From NCBI GenBank assembly GCA_030549775.1, contig CM060172.1:124547122-124611121 (forward strand): a DNA stretch of 64,000 nucleotides. The letters run 5' to 3'. The position numbers were made by a program, and so were the translations under genes. This document shows, piece by piece, positions 25,079-38,804 of the stretch. How positions within the stretch are numbered: position 1 is the first letter of the stretch; each line of letters begins with the position of its first letter. The notes under the pieces were generated by a model. It had not been told where the DNA came from. It saw only the letters and a list, made by a program, of their open reading frames with translations, and made no database searches. The DNA comes from Tamarix chinensis (Eukaryota > Streptophyta > Magnoliopsida > Caryophyllales > Tamaricaceae).

Positions 25079-25536
25079 TAATAATAAAAATAATAAAAGT
25101 AAAATATTATTAATAATACTCTTATTAGTAGAATATTAATATTAATAATACCATAAATCTTAAAATTACAAGGTGGCTTTCAAAACCACCCCATTTAATA
25201 ATGATAATATTCGAAATTGGTAATAATAATATTAATACTATATATACTTATAATATAAAAGTTAATAAAGATAAAAATGATAATATATTTAGTAAAAATG
25301 TTAAAAATGCTAATAATAGTAATAAAAAGCAAGGGTGTGAGACGTAATTAAAATTTTAGTTTTCGAACCCCCTGAAATAATTACAATATTAAATAATAAT
25401 AATAATAATATTAATATTATTATTAATGGTAAACATGTAATCATTCTATTAAATAGCTAAAATCTGAGAATAATAATTTATCTAACTCAAGAATACTCCC
25501 AAACTTGTCAACAAAATTTAGCAATTAGGTTATAGT

Positions 25537-25567
25537 TAACAACAACAAAAACAACAACAACAACAAC

Positions 25568-25600
<33 letters not shown>

Positions 25601-25602
25601 TA
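25537..25602. repeat. (CAA)n(TAA)n compound microsatellite
   Basis: A run of CAA triplets passes into TAA triplets in LTR Z-r2. Confidence 0.9.
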
Positions 25603-28600
25603 AAATCAAATTAACATTAAAATTAGGATATAAGCAGAATAATTTTCAATAAATTAAAGGGAAGTGTTGAAAAGGTCTGGGGTTTCACCTTGAGTTGGCG
25701 GGGATGGGTGGCACCGACGGTGGTGCCCGGAGGTGGTCGGAAAAGTGATCTAAAAGGGGCAAAAATGAAGAAAAAGAGGGAAGGGGGAAGGAGAAAAAGA
25801 AAAGAAGTTTATGGGTTGGTGGAGGAGAATTAGCAGGAGATTTTGAGTGGTTCAGAGGGTGGTAGAAGCGGCAGATGTGGTGGTGGGCGGTGGTTTACAA
25901 GTTCGGGGGTAAAAATTCTGGCGAGAGGACTAGCAAAGTTTGCACGGTTATGGAGGCCCGTGTGAGAAGAATCGAAGGTTGCGAATGGTTTAGTTAATTA
26001 GAGGGTGTTGCAGGGAAGATTTTGGGAGGAATATACGGTGGTGGGGTTGGCTAACGGCGAAGGAAGATGCGTCTAAATCTGCGGTGGCGCACAGGTTGCC
26101 CTTAGGGTTTTCAGGGGAAAAAGTCTCAAAATCAGGCCATGTGAGGGGTATTTATAATGGTAGATGGTCGGCTCGCGTTATGGAGGTTACCAGAAGGTCA
26201 AAGTCGGTGGAAAAATGGGGTGGTTATGTCGTTGATCGGTTGGCACGATTTCAAATTGTGGGGCAAACGTGGAGAAGAAAAGGTTAGTGGGGTAATTCAA
26301 ATTGAAGTGTGTGCCGAGGGGAAGAGAATGGGAGGGAGAAAGGCTGGTCACGACACGTGTGGCCAGTGACGCCATTTTTGGGGGAGGTAGGAGGTTACAG
26401 GTATGGCGTCAGGGCCGGAAGAGGAAGAAGAAGATGGGGGGAAGTTTGATCGGGCGGTTCAGCGTAGAAAAGAAAGAAAGAAAAGAAGAGGAGACTGGGC
26501 CGTGCGCGAGGGGTGGTAGAATAAATGAGATGCGGCATTTTGGTGGCAAAATAAATGAAGAGTGGCGTTTCGATTAGGCTGCGCTGAGGGAAGAAAAGGA
26601 AGGAAACGGGAGAGGGCCGCAGGAAGGAGAAGATGGGTCGTGGTCAGGCCCAGCTCAGGAAGGTAAGGAAAAAAAAGAAAAAGAAAGAAAAAGGAAGAAA
26701 GAAAAAGGAAAAAGGGAAAAAGGAAGAGAAAAATATATAGGTTAGGGCCAATTAAATTAATCTGAATATTTAGGATATTTAAAAATAATAATATTTAAAT
26801 AAAATAATATTTAAATCCCTTTTTAGGATAAAATAGGATTTTTAAAGGATTTTTCATAAATTCCATTTTAATTGTCAAAGCACTCTAATTTTCTCAAATT
26901 AAATTATTTATAAAATTCATATTAATTTGAAACTATTTTCTCTTTCTTAATTTAAATAAAATAATTTATTTAAATAAATTCCCAAATTAAATTATTTAAT
27001 GATTTAAAATGCCCAAATTTCCTCTAATTAAAATATTTATAAAATGTCTTATTAATTTTCCCTAATAAATTCCCTTTTATTTTAGTAAAAATAATTTATT
27101 AAATTAAATTTTCTAATAAAACCTTATTTAAATATAATCTTTAAAATTAGAAAATTTTGGGGCATTTCATAGCTCCTCTGCCATCTAAGCCTCCCGCCGA
27201 GCCAACCAGTAACTCCCCCCCAATCGCATGCAGTCCTCACGCTGAAACATGAGTGAACTGTTTGTTTTATAAAATTTTGGTACCATATTAATTGTAAGGG
27301 CATTTGAGTAATATCAGAAAAATAAATATTTTTATACTATAATTATTATTTTATATGATAGATATTAATTTAATATTTGCGGTATTATTTTTAGGTACGA
27401 AAGTTTAATTAGCGGGGCCTAATAAATTTTAGTGGATATCGCTAATTTATATTTTTGCTAAAATTGAGGTAACCGTTATACCTTACTAAAATGTTAATAA
27501 TTGTGTGATAGCACATTAGGGTATTTGGTGTATGAAATATGTTTAACATGATTTATTTCGATATAATTATGTGTTAATTATTATTATTATTATTATGAAA
27601 ATGGATAAAAACGATCATGTTATCTGATATAAAATATTTTGGATACGAAAGTATAATTAAAAATGATTATAATGACAGTAAAATAATTTGTATGTTAATT
27701 ATGTGTAAAATAATAGGTTGAGCATGCTTATATATAATTATGGGATAATTATTGTGGATGTGTTCCCTAGGGGCAATTTAGTCATTTTTGTGCATTATGA
27801 TATCTATCATGAAAATTATGTTTAATATGTATTATCTATTGTAGATTATACGATTGTGTGTTTTGTACATTTCAAAAGTATATGATAGGGTTTTGTATTC
27901 AGAAATCTATGTATGGGCAAAATGGTCTTTTGACATGATTGATGATTTAAATTATATAATAAACAATTAGATTATTTTGTTTTAGCCTTTTCACGATAAA
28001 TTAATAAATAAGATAGATTTAGTATTTAAATGGATGCTAATCTGATAATTATTAGCCTCAAGGGTATTTTGGTAATTTCGGCCTAGTATGCCCAAATGTG
28101 AATAATTGGATATAGAATGGCCTTAGACTTTTGGTAGGTTGACCTTAATATTGACTTTGACTTTGTTTTATATCGTTGACCGTAGGGTTGACTTGGATAA
28201 TTGAAAATAAAGGAAAAATACTATATGTGTAATGTGTGCTATCTGTGATCACTTTATATGGAAATGAGAATAAATGTGTAATGTGTGCTATCTGTGATCA
28301 CTTTATAAAAATACTAATACGTAAAGTGGAAGATCTATAGTTTAGGAATTGTTTCTCTCTAGGGGTAGTTACCCTAGAGACGAGTTAGGAGTCCTCGATT
28401 TGTTTGGGTTTATGTTGTGCTGGTTGTGCCCCAGTAAGGCCCTAGTCTACTCTATAGGTGACCTACAGGCACTATAGGGGGTATCGATACTTAAGGATTA
28501 GGTGTCCGAGGTGAGGAGGGTAGTGTGTGCCTTGTGCATCAGTATGACTAGAGTGTTGTTATGCCTCTGGGTTGGATTGGTTGGAGGGTATCGTGTTGCC

Positions 28601-28859
28601 TTATGCGCCGGTATGACCGGTATACTATTATGTCTTCGGGTTATTATTTTATCCCTCTCAAGTAAATAAAAATGGAAATGATATGATTTGATTGGAACGA
28701 TTATTATTGGATATTGGATTGGTTTGGTAGTTGTGCCTACCTATGGTTTCAGTAGTAGCCGTTGTGCCTACCTGTGGTTTTAGGGTGGAAGCCTTTGTGC
28801 CTACCTATGTTGTTATTATGTCTGTGAACATATATGCGATGTGATGGATTTTATTATAC

Positions 28860-29290
28860 TGCACCTGTAATATACCTATGAGGTTATGTATTTGGTTATT
28901 ATATGTACCTGTAAGTATACGTATGACGTTATGTATATTGTTATCCTGTATCTGTAAGTATACCTGTGACGTTATGTATATTGTTATCCTGTATCTGTAA
29001 GTATACCTGTGAGGTTATGGATGTTATTATACTGTACATGTAAGTGTACCTGTGGCGTTATGTATTTGGTTATTATACTATATCTGTAAGTATACCTGTG
29101 ATGTTATGTATATTGTTATCCTGTATCTATAAGTATACCTGTGATGTTCTGTAACTGGTTATTATAATGTATCTGTAAGTATATCTATGACGTTATGTAT
29201 TTTATTGCACTGTACTTGTAAGTATACCCGCAATGTTGGGGATCTGAGTATATTTTATCTGTGAACATACCTGTGATGTTATGTAATTGG
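28860..29290. repeat. Tandem array of 45-50 bp units in LTR W
   Basis: About nine imperfect units share TCTGTAAGTATACCTGTGA, then GTTATGTAT, then TTGGTTATTAT or TTGTTATCCTG. The array is confined to this LTR copy. Confidence 0.85.
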
Positions 29291-31430
29291 TTAGAGTTAA
29301 TGTTGAGACATGAATTATGATGTAAAGATTATAATGATGGCATAGAGTGGGTTTTGATTATCGCATCATAAAGCATTTAGGGATGCTTAGTTGATAAGTG
29401 TTATTATGCTCTAAATAAGCATGCATGAACAATATGTAGCTAGTGACTATTGCTTACCTATTATGATTATTATGTTGGATCATCTCATGTATATCTTAAT
29501 GTTTATACCATGTATTGTCATGATACCTTATGGTTATCGTATTAGGGTTTTCTTCTAATCATGCTTTAGACAGTATCTTTAGGTTTTCCATTTGGTAAGT
29601 TCAGCTGTTTCAGAAGAGTGAATATGAGTAGTCTGTGACCAAGATGGAATTTGATTATCTGAATAACTACTGTATCTCAATCCTCATATGTATATGTCTT
29701 ATACAATGTTAATGGTATACCTTGCATGTGTTCCATACTGTCTATCATATTAGTTTGGTATAAAGGGTTACTCAGTACCATAGTACTGAAGGGTTCATTT
29801 TCGTGGGCCCCTGCCTATTCAATGGGTAGTGGACTTTGCAGGTTAGTTCCTAAGTCCAGTTGAAAGCTATCAGTAATTTCTCAAAGCGTAGGATTATCCG
29901 GTGTCCCTTCTGTTATCTGGTTTCCAATTGTTTTGGACTTTTATGTCCTCCTGTAATTCCTCTCCTAAGTTTTGATAGACTATTGACGTTGCTTTTAACT
30001 AGTATCGTACTCATCTATTATTCTCTGTATTTTGAATTTTTTCATCATGTTATTTGAGTAAAGAAATGTTTTAGCTATAGCACTTAGTATAAGAATGGTA
30101 GCGGATGCCAAACTTATACTGAGTGTGGCGGTAACACCCATTATTTTGTAATTAACGTTTCCGCAAAACGAAAATTTTTAGCAGTAAAAATGGGGGTGTT
30201 ACAATATTTCACTTTAAATGGTTAGTGTCTTATTCATGTCTTTTTCAATAGGTACCTTCTTACTAGACGTGTATGCTCCATTGGACTTTCCATTCTCACC
30301 CTTTCACTCCAGCTCCCCCGAATTGCCTTGTCCCGTATCTGGGGACCTTTACACACCCTAGGACTCCAGGACTTCTTCCTCACATTTCCCTTAATCACCA
30401 TGAAAACCTAATCTCCTGTGCAAGTGGATCAAGGCCCACTTTCCCATATCTCCGCTTTAGCTCAACACTGCCCTCTAGGGTTTCCCCTCAAAAACCCCAA
30501 TCTGGCCTATATGGCCCTAGCCTCTCCTTATCATACATGGCTCATGCTCTCTTTATTTCCAACACCGTCACTCCACTCAATCCGCATCCAACATCACAAC
30601 CGTATTTCCCATCCTTCACATATGATCATGAAAACCCTAGATGGTGGTGTGGCCGTAGCCGGCATGTAATTGAAACCCTCTTGTTGACAATTACAATTTT
30701 GGTAAATAAGGGTATCGTTCTATATCGGGGATTGAGAGAGTTCACCTCTATTGAAGTAGCTTAAAATAATAAAAATAAAAATCCTAAATAAAACAAAATA
30801 AATGAATAAAAAAATACTAATGGGGGTTATAAAAATAGAAAAGAATAAAATAATAAAAGTAATAGATAGAATGAGATAAAATAATAATAAAAATAATGGA
30901 TAACAACAGATATGATAGATATGCTAGATAAATCAAAATTCACCACTAGATTAGGTAAAAATATAATATTAATTTCTAAGTCATCATTTAATCATGAGAA
31001 AGAGATCGACCAAGTTGTACACCAAAAACGGTCCATACACCTTATATTATTTTTCTAAAATAATTAATACGATAAAGCACCAATATTAATCCTATTAAAT
31101 ACTAACAGTATAGTAGCAACAAGCGGTTCCTATATTTAACTAGATTTAATGCGTCAAGTCTAATTGGAAGAATGTCAATCTAAGTACCCAAACTAGTACA
31201 CTAAGCATGTTTAGCTGTATTTCCTTTCTTTGACCCACAAGTATCTAAACGTTTTACTACTTCGGTTAGAATCACTAAACTATTAGGTTAATTGTTATCT
31301 AACCTAGCTACAATTTATACATATAATAACTAGCATATTTATATGGCCACCTAGTAGGTAAATAATTAAACATGTTATCACTATGAAGAAACTAGAACAA
31401 GACATGTACCATATAAATTATACCTGACAG

Positions 31431-31432
<2 letters not shown>

Positions 31433-31479
<47 letters not shown>
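31433..31479. repeat. (AT)n microsatellite
   Basis: About 23 AT units in X2. Confidence 0.95.
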
Positions 31480-31486
<7 letters not shown>

Positions 31487-31990
31487 GATAGCAATTAAAA
31501 TAGAGTCAAAGAACAATATCACAAAATAAATAAAAATAAAATCATATCTCAAACCCTAATCTAGGGGTTTAGTCTATTCCCCATCAATAAATAATCAGTC
31601 AGTCATAATTATCAAATTAATTACACAAAAATATATATCCAAAAATATAAATTAAAAATAGAGAAAGAAATAACCTAAATTAATTATGGATGAAAGCTCA
31701 AAAATTTATTCAGATAAAAAATTAATTTCTTTTGAAATAAATTCTATCAGGTAAATTTTCTCTCCTCTTATTTTCTCTCATTCATGCTTTTAATTCTGTG
31801 CAATTCTTCTTTTATTTTTTCCGTTTTCCTCTCTAGCGGCTGACTCACTACCTTGAGCCGTTGTTCTGCCTCGATTTTTGTGCTTCTTCTCCTGTTTCTT
31901 GCGTGAGTCTGTTGCGTTGGCTGCTGACTTTTGTCTTGTTTTTTTCTTTCTTTTTTCCTACTCCCTCTGGCTCTGCGGCTGCTTTCTACC

Positions 31991-34752
31991 TAGAGCTGGC
32001 AAAAGTTGACACGACTCGCCCAACCCGACTCGACCTGACCCGACCCGAGCAAAACCTGACCCGATAAGAACCGAAAATTTAGCAACCCGACCCGAAACTG
32101 ACCAAATAAAAATAAACCCGACCTGACCCGATCCCAACATATGACCCGTCATTGACCCAACCCAATAGCGACCCGACCCGATGCCGACCCGACCCAGTAT
32201 TAACCTGACCTGCTTCGACCCGATCTAACGTTGACCCGACCCGACAATCACCTGATTTGATCCAACATTAACCCGATCAGACATCAAAATATATTATAAT
32301 AATAATAAATTACACATATTTTATTATTCATTTAAAGCTTTTAAAAATATAGTATTTTATAAATTGTACTTATTTTTCATAATTTTACCATAGGCATTCT
32401 TATTTATTAATGATACACTAATAAGATATATTATTAATAAATAAATAACCAAAATAAAAAAGGCAAACATCAAGTTGTAAGCCTGTAAAATAATTTTCAA
32501 AAATTGTTCCATTACATCCACTAATCCACCTATTTGAAGAAACTTTTAATAGAAGACTAAGAAGAGCATAATAATGTCCTTTATCAATTATCACCCACAA
32601 AATCCAACAAAGAATAACTATACCCCGTATCAAGAGTATCTCACGTTACAACCGTAAATTTAAAGTTTTAGTTATATTTTTTCTTTTAATATTATTAATT
32701 TACTTTAAATATAATTTAGTATTCTACGTTCATCAATTTCAAATTTACAATATCCAATTATTTTTATTAATTATAATATTAATTATTTATATTTTACATT
32801 ATTTAATTTTTAATTTATATCAATTTATATATAATAATTAATAATTTATGAAAATATATAAAATTATTATTTAATTTAAATTATGTTTAAAATAACTTAT
32901 TATAGTTTTTTACTATAATAATAATAATAATAAATAAAAATATTACAATAAAAATAAAAATATAATATAATTAATAAAAATATTATAATATAAATATAAA
33001 TATAATAATGTTAATAAAATAAATACTGTGTTATATATATATATATATATTCTAACAGTATAAATTGAGCTAAGAATATATAAGAAAGTATCAAAAATTA
33101 TCTTTTTTTAAGTAATCAATTAAATATAATATATGATAAACATTTAATATTTTTACTTGTAAAATTTATAAATGTTTAAAGCAATCAAATATAATACTAT
33201 TAAAACTTATGAATTTCTTTATTATTTACCTTTATAAAAATAAAACACATAATATTCTTATTTCATTTATCTTTACTAGTGATCTTATGATTGTATTGTA
33301 TCTAATATTTACAATGTAATAAATGATAATTATACATTGTATATTCTTGTTATGCTCACCTTTATTTTATAAAATTATCCTTTTTTAAGTAATCAATTAA
33401 ATATAATATATGATAAACATCTAATATTTTTACTTGTAAAATTTATAAATATTTTAAACAATCAAATATAATATTGTTAAAACTTATAAATGTCTTTATT
33501 ATTTACCTTTGTATAAATAAAACACATATAATATTCCTATTTCATTTATCTTTACTAGTGATCTTATGATTGTATTGTATCTAATATTTACAATGTAATA
33601 AATGATAATAATACATTGTATATTCTTGTTATGCTCACCTTTATTTTATAAAATTATCTTTTTTTAAGTAATCAAATATTTTAAGTAATCAATTAAATAT
33701 AATATATGATAAACATCTAATATTTTTACTTGTAAAATTTATAAATATTTTAAGCAATCAAATATAATATTATTAAAACTTATAAATATCTTTATTATTT
33801 ACCTTTGTAAAAATAAAGCACATATAATATTCTTATTTCATTTATCTTTACTAGTAATCTTATTATTGTATCTAATATATACAATGTAATAAATGATAAT
33901 TATACACTGTATAGTCTTGTTTTGATCATATTTATTTTATAAAATTATCTTTTTTTAAGTAATTAAATATTTTAAGTTATCAAATAAATTATAATCAATG
34001 ATAAATATCTTTATTTGATTCAAAGCGTAATATTTTTTATTATTAAAATTTATAAATATCTTTACTATTTATTTGTGAAAATACAGCACATTTAATATTT
34101 TTAATTTTTTTATCTGCAATATTAATCTTATGATTGTCTATCTCTAATATTTATGATTTATGAAATGATAATTACTTGGACTCGAATATGAATCAACCCG
34201 TCAAAACTCGACCCGACCTGACCCAATCTGACCCAACCTGACCCAACCCATTAAGTTAACCCGCAAATAATTGAATATAACCTGTCAAATTGTATGAAAT
34301 GACCACCCCACCCATCAACTTAATTCGAAACAACTCGGACATAGTGGGACTAACCCGTCATATTACATGAAATGACCTGAACCGGTCGAAGCCACCTATT
34401 CATGTGAACTAGAAAATGACCCGAAACCAACTTGACCCTACCAGTCAAGTTAACCCAAAATTATTCGAATCCGAGTTTTATTAACCCGAACGGCCAAACC
34501 CGACCCGACAAATTAACCCGAAATGACCCGACCCGAAACCGACGCGACCCGACAAATTAACCCGAAATGACCCGCAACCAAAATGACCCGACCTAGAACT
34601 GACCCGACCTGACAAATTGACCCGAAATGACCAAAACCCGAAATGACCCAACCCACAAAAGTCAAATGCCCCTCTATGACCCGACCCGTTAATGACTCGA
34701 CCCACTATGACCCGACTCGAACCCGACCCACTCGACCCGATTGCCACCTCTA
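31991..34752. mobile_element. Q: non-autonomous hAT-like element with GACCCGACCCG subterminal arrays
   Basis: The ends are TAGAGCTGGCAA (31,991) and the inverse TAGAGGTGGCAA (34,752), a 12-bp inverted repeat with one mismatch. The 8-bp flanks are TTTCTACC (31,983-31,990) and CTTCTACC (34,753-34,760), matching 7 of 8, as expected for hAT. Both subterminal regions (31,990-32,290 and 34,190-34,740) are dense in ACCCGACCCGA-type motifs, a common layout in plant hAT derivatives. The 2.76 kb has no transposase. The centre is AT-rich and contains a 3.5-copy tandem array. Confidence 0.8.
33095..34170. repeat. Tandem array of about 280-bp units inside Q
   Basis: Units begin at 33,095, 33,371, 33,650 and 33,941 with AAAATTATCTTTTTTTAAGT or close variants, and share CTTTACTAGTGATCTTATGA. 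The last copy is incomplete and more diverged. Confidence 0.88.
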
Positions 34753-35206
34753 CTTCTACCCCTTTTTCTATGCGCATGAGACCTGCGGCCTGCGTCTCCT
34801 CTCTTCTGCCTTTATTAGCTGGCTTTTTCTGTTCTCCATACATCACTCTCTTTTCTTGACTGACAGCTCCACGCTATTCCATTTCTTTTTTTTTGCTGGC
34901 TGCTCCTTTCAAGCGACCTTTCTTTTGTTTTTGGGCCTTTAGGCCTTCGACCCTTAGGCCATTGATCCAAAGGTCCAACTTTTTTTTAATTTTCTTTTAT
35001 TTAAAAATAATAACTGCAAAATAAAATTAATAAAAATTAATAAATAATATTATAATTTAAATTTATTTAATTATTATCATTTTAACACAAATAATAACAT
35101 TTATGCTTTATTATCAATTAAGTATAAAATAATAATTATTTACCTATATTACTCAAATAAAATACTAAAAACTAAGATTATAAGGGTATAAAATATGAAT
35201 TTATCA

Positions 35207-36864
35207 ATTGGCTACCCCAAACCCTAGTACTTCTCCTTTTTTTTTATGTCATCACCTTATCCACACGTACTCCACCCTCCTTTTCACTTAACTCATTCGC
35301 CCTTCATATGACATCCTCCTAGTCTCAACCCTCACTCCAACCACTCACCATCAACTCTCTCTTCCACACAATTCCTCCACTTAGGGTTTTCCCATAAACC
35401 CTAGTTAAGTCCCCCATGCACACTTCTACCAACCCATGTACTATTTTTCACCCGTGGATTCCAATCACTCAAAAATACTTTTCTCTCACCAAATTTAACC
35501 CTTAAACCATCTTTTCCCACGTAAATGTTACCCTTATGCAAAGGCTAACCACCCCATGCAAGCCTTACCTTCTCATGCAAGACTTACTCCAACCTTTTAT
35601 TTTATTTCTTTTATCCTCTTATTTTGTCCCCCATGGATCATAAGGTACTTAGGCTTCTCTCACTTCTCCCTAATCACTCTACCATCTTTATTTCTTTTAG
35701 CTCCCCACAACCTCATCATACCACCTAAGGTCTCCTAGCATGCATATCATATTAGGGAAATAATTCATAAGGCATATCACAAAGTACAAGTCATATCACC
35801 CATATCACACATATCATAACACATACACAACTTACCTTTTCTCCATGCATAGCAAGCTGCACTACAAGTATCTTAGTCCATACTCACCTATAATACAAGC
35901 ACATATCCAAAACACCCATAAACCCATAAAACATGCAATTCGTCCTTAACCACATCCTTACCTAAAAGGACATCGGGCTTGGAGCACGAATCTTACGCCT
36001 CCTCAAGGGATGGGTTTGTTCACCTATAAGAATGGAACACTCCTATTAACTTCCCTCTTACTCCTTTTTCTTTTACTATCCCCTAACTAATCATTAGTAA
36101 AGGACTAATAATAATAATAATAATAATCTTAATAATAATAAGATTAGTAATAGTAATGATACTATTACTACTACTAATAGTAATAATAACAATAATAAGA
36201 TTAATAATGATAATGATAATGAAAATAATAATAAGAGTAATAATGAAAATTATATTGAAGTAAAAATAAGGGTTAGGGCTCAACCAGGGGTGGAGGCGGC
36301 AACGCATGACGGCGGCAGCAGCAACACAAGGTGGTGGAGGTGGAGGTGATTTAGAAGCACACAATTTTGGGGTTGGAAAATGGGAAGGGATGTAGTGGTT
36401 TTGAGGTGATAGGATTCCTGGATTAGATAGGGTTGTAGTGGTGATGGTGGCATGCCACGGTGGTGGCGGTAGTCGAATGTAGAAGAGAGGAAAATAGGAG
36501 GAAGGAGGGGAATAAAAAGGAAAGGGTGGGTATGGGAAGGTAGGGAAAGGATTTTTGGGTAGAGAGAGGTAGTAGGGGTGGTTTTGGTGGAGGAGGCGAC
36601 GTAGGGCAACGCAAGGGGCGGCGATAGGGTGAAAAAGGTAGCTCAAGCTTCTTACTCTATACAAGCAAGGATAGTATAGGAGGGAGAGTTAGAGGTGGGT
36701 AGTGGTCTCATTTGGTAGGGGTGGTGTAGGGAAGAGGGTGGGTGGAAGTTTGGATGGCGGCGGCGGCTGCGTCTGAAAGGGCGGCAAGAGGGGAATTGGG
36801 GGATTTTCTAGGCGGAGGAAAAAGAAGAGGAAGAAAGGTGAGGGGAGATTTTATAGGTGAGGGG
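35207..36864 (-). repeat. Y 3' LTR piece with (AAT)n run
   Basis: Continuation of the Y LTR between X2 and the hAT element. The 35,940-36,030 block (GGACATCGGGCTTGGAGCAC) is the reverse of 45,945-46,015 in Z. An imperfect AAT/ATG repeat occupies 36,100-36,250. Open frames in it are family low-complexity sequence; I do not call a gene. Confidence 0.75.
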
Positions 36865-38389
36865 CAGTGATGCACGGGGACGCTGAAGAGCGCCCGTTTC
36901 GCGTCCCCGGGACGTTTCTGGGGACGAAACGCGAGGCGGGACGCCGGTTAAAAAAAAAATTGCTCCAAAACGACGTCGTATTGGAGGATTTTAATTTTTT
37001 TCCCCGCCCGGTTGCCCCACGGCCCCAGCAGCCCAATCGCCCACTCGCCCGACGCCCGGTTGCCCTCCTTCACCCTTCGAATCGAAAATTTTTTCCTTTT
37101 GACCTAAGATGCAGCTGCTGGCTCTGTCTCCAATCTCCATCCCCTCGCACGACGAATGCTACCATAAACCTTCATCCAAACGATTCGCAGGCAGCAGCAG
37201 GCCAACAACATCCTCCCTCCCTGCCCAGCACTCACCGACCGGCGACGGCATAAACATCATCCGTTCTCCCTCCCCGTCTCCGCTGCTCTGTTTTGTCCAG
37301 CACTCACCACCAACAGCATCGGTTGCTCCGCCTCTCCGCTGCCGCTGCTGGGCTCTACAACGCCTCCATTTTGCTGCTCCCACAGGCACAGCCACGGTAA
37401 GACCCTTCGACTATCACCTTGCTATCTTATGTCGGTAATGTGACTAATGTATTTGCCAATTGTTAATAGGACAAGTCCACCTCGGGAGAGAAGGCAGAGG
37501 ACAATTCTTAAAGGTATGATTAGGGTATGAAAAGATTCAAGTGTTATGTATTAAAATTATGGGAAGAAGGACCATTAACTGATATCTTTTTGAAAATAAA
37601 ATAAAAACATTAACATAAATATAACTTACCTAGAGCTACTTCTCCTAATATACTTTTAGGTGCCCTTACACTATCAATTTTTGAATATAAGCGATTAGGG
37701 TATATAGCAAGACATATGATTGGTTACCTACTTGCAATGGTCAAAACCATGAATAAAAAAAAAACAAACATAAGAATATCAATACTAAGATAAGAACTCA
37801 AAACTATAAAATCCCTTCATAAAAGGTCCATTGAACATTTGATAATTTATCCTAGATACTTTATGTAATACCCCATAATTTGAGAATTATGAAGTATAAA
37901 ATTCTTTTGTTGAATGGATTTTGGATGAAGTTGATCTTGAATTAGAAATATAGTTTGGGTTCAATTTAAAAAGGAAATGGAAAGGTATGGACAAAATTGA
38001 GAGAATGATTTTTCTTTCTAGTGTATTAGTTGGTTGGTTTTATAAATTGATCAACTAGTTTGTCATTTTTAGTTGATTTTGATTTGATGGAACCGATCAA
38101 ATGGTCTAAAAAACCAATCAAATAGCCTATAGAACATTTAACTAGTTAACTAAACCAATTGAATTCTTTATTGACCTGAGTGACTTTTGAAGTCTAAATT
38201 TTTCTAGAAAAATTCTTCCAATAATTTATAACTTTAATAATTCAAGTCTGAACTATTCTTGAGAAATATTTAATAGTTTTTATCATTTTTCCTAGATTAA
38301 TTTTATCCCAAATGGATTTAAAGGTATGATTTTGTAATAAAAAGGGGAGGACAATTCTTAATATTGTTGTTGTGTTGTGATTGTTAATT

Positions 38390-38765
38390 TTGGTTTGTAA
38401 TGTTGTTTTTGTGATTTAAATAGATTCTAATTTCTGTTTGTAGTGTTGTTGTTGTGATTTAAATGGATTCTAATTTCGGTTTGTAGTGTTTATATTGTGA
38501 TTTAAATAGATTCTAATTTCTGTTTGTAGTGTTGTTTTGATTTAAATGGATTCTAATTTCAGTTTGTAGTGTTGTTGTTGTGATTTAAATGGATTCTAAT
38601 TTCGGTTTGTAGTATTGTTGTTGTGATTTCAATAGATTCTAATTTCGGTTTGTAGTATTGTTGTTGTGATTTCAATAGATTCTAATTTTGGTTCGTAGTG
38701 TTGTTGTGATTTAAATAGATTCTAATTTTGGTTTGTAGTGTTGTTGTTGTGATTTAAATAGATTC
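38390..38765. repeat. Tandem array of about 40-bp units upstream of the hAT transposase
   Basis: About nine units of TTGTGATTTAAATAGATTCT followed by AATTTCGGTTTGTAGTGTTG, ending just before the transposase exon acceptor at 38,794. The array lies in what looks like a 5' leader intron of the hAT element. Confidence 0.88.
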
Positions 38766-38804
38766 ATTGATCATTTGTTATATATTACTTGCAGTGATTA
38801 TATC

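Larger units (their letters stand above)
23007..27169 (-). mobile_element. Z-r2: reverse solo LTR nested in W
   Basis: It runs from TGTAACACCC at 23,007 to GGGGCATTTCA at 27,169, 4.16 kb. It reads on the minus strand: the GTGTGGCGGTAACACC-type end is at its left. The flanks TAGTA and TAGCT are an imperfect 5-bp duplication. W continues across it from its C-rich tract (ending ACACCCTAG) into CTCCTCTGCC. There is no coding domain. Confidence 0.78.
21874..30203 (+). mobile_element. W: solo LTR (about 4.2 kb) of the Tekay-like family, with nested LTR
   Basis: It starts TGTAATACTCC at 21,874 and ends GGGGGTGTTACA at 30,203. ATATT flanks both ends (21,869-21,873 and 30,204-30,208). Joining the flanks restores AATATTTCACTTTAAATGG, which matches the uninterrupted relative near 24,080. 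Without the nested LTR (23,007-27,169) it is about 4.17 kb. There is no coding domain, so it is a solo LTR. It includes a C-rich tract (22,250-23,000), a 45-50 bp tandem array (28,860-29,290) and the terminal GTGTGGCGGTAAC block. Confidence 0.85.
30645..35206 (-). mobile_element. X2: reverse solo LTR of the X family, interrupted by a hAT-like element
   Basis: It starts TGGTGTGGC (reverse complement of the X LTR end) at 30,645 and ends ATTTATCA (complement of TGATAAAT) at 35,206. The flank on the right is ATTGG; on the left CTAGATGG lacks one T of the same sequence, consistent with a decayed 5-bp duplication. Without the inserted element the length is about 1.79 kb, the size of the X LTR. There is no internal domain, so it is a solo LTR. 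Confidence 0.82.
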
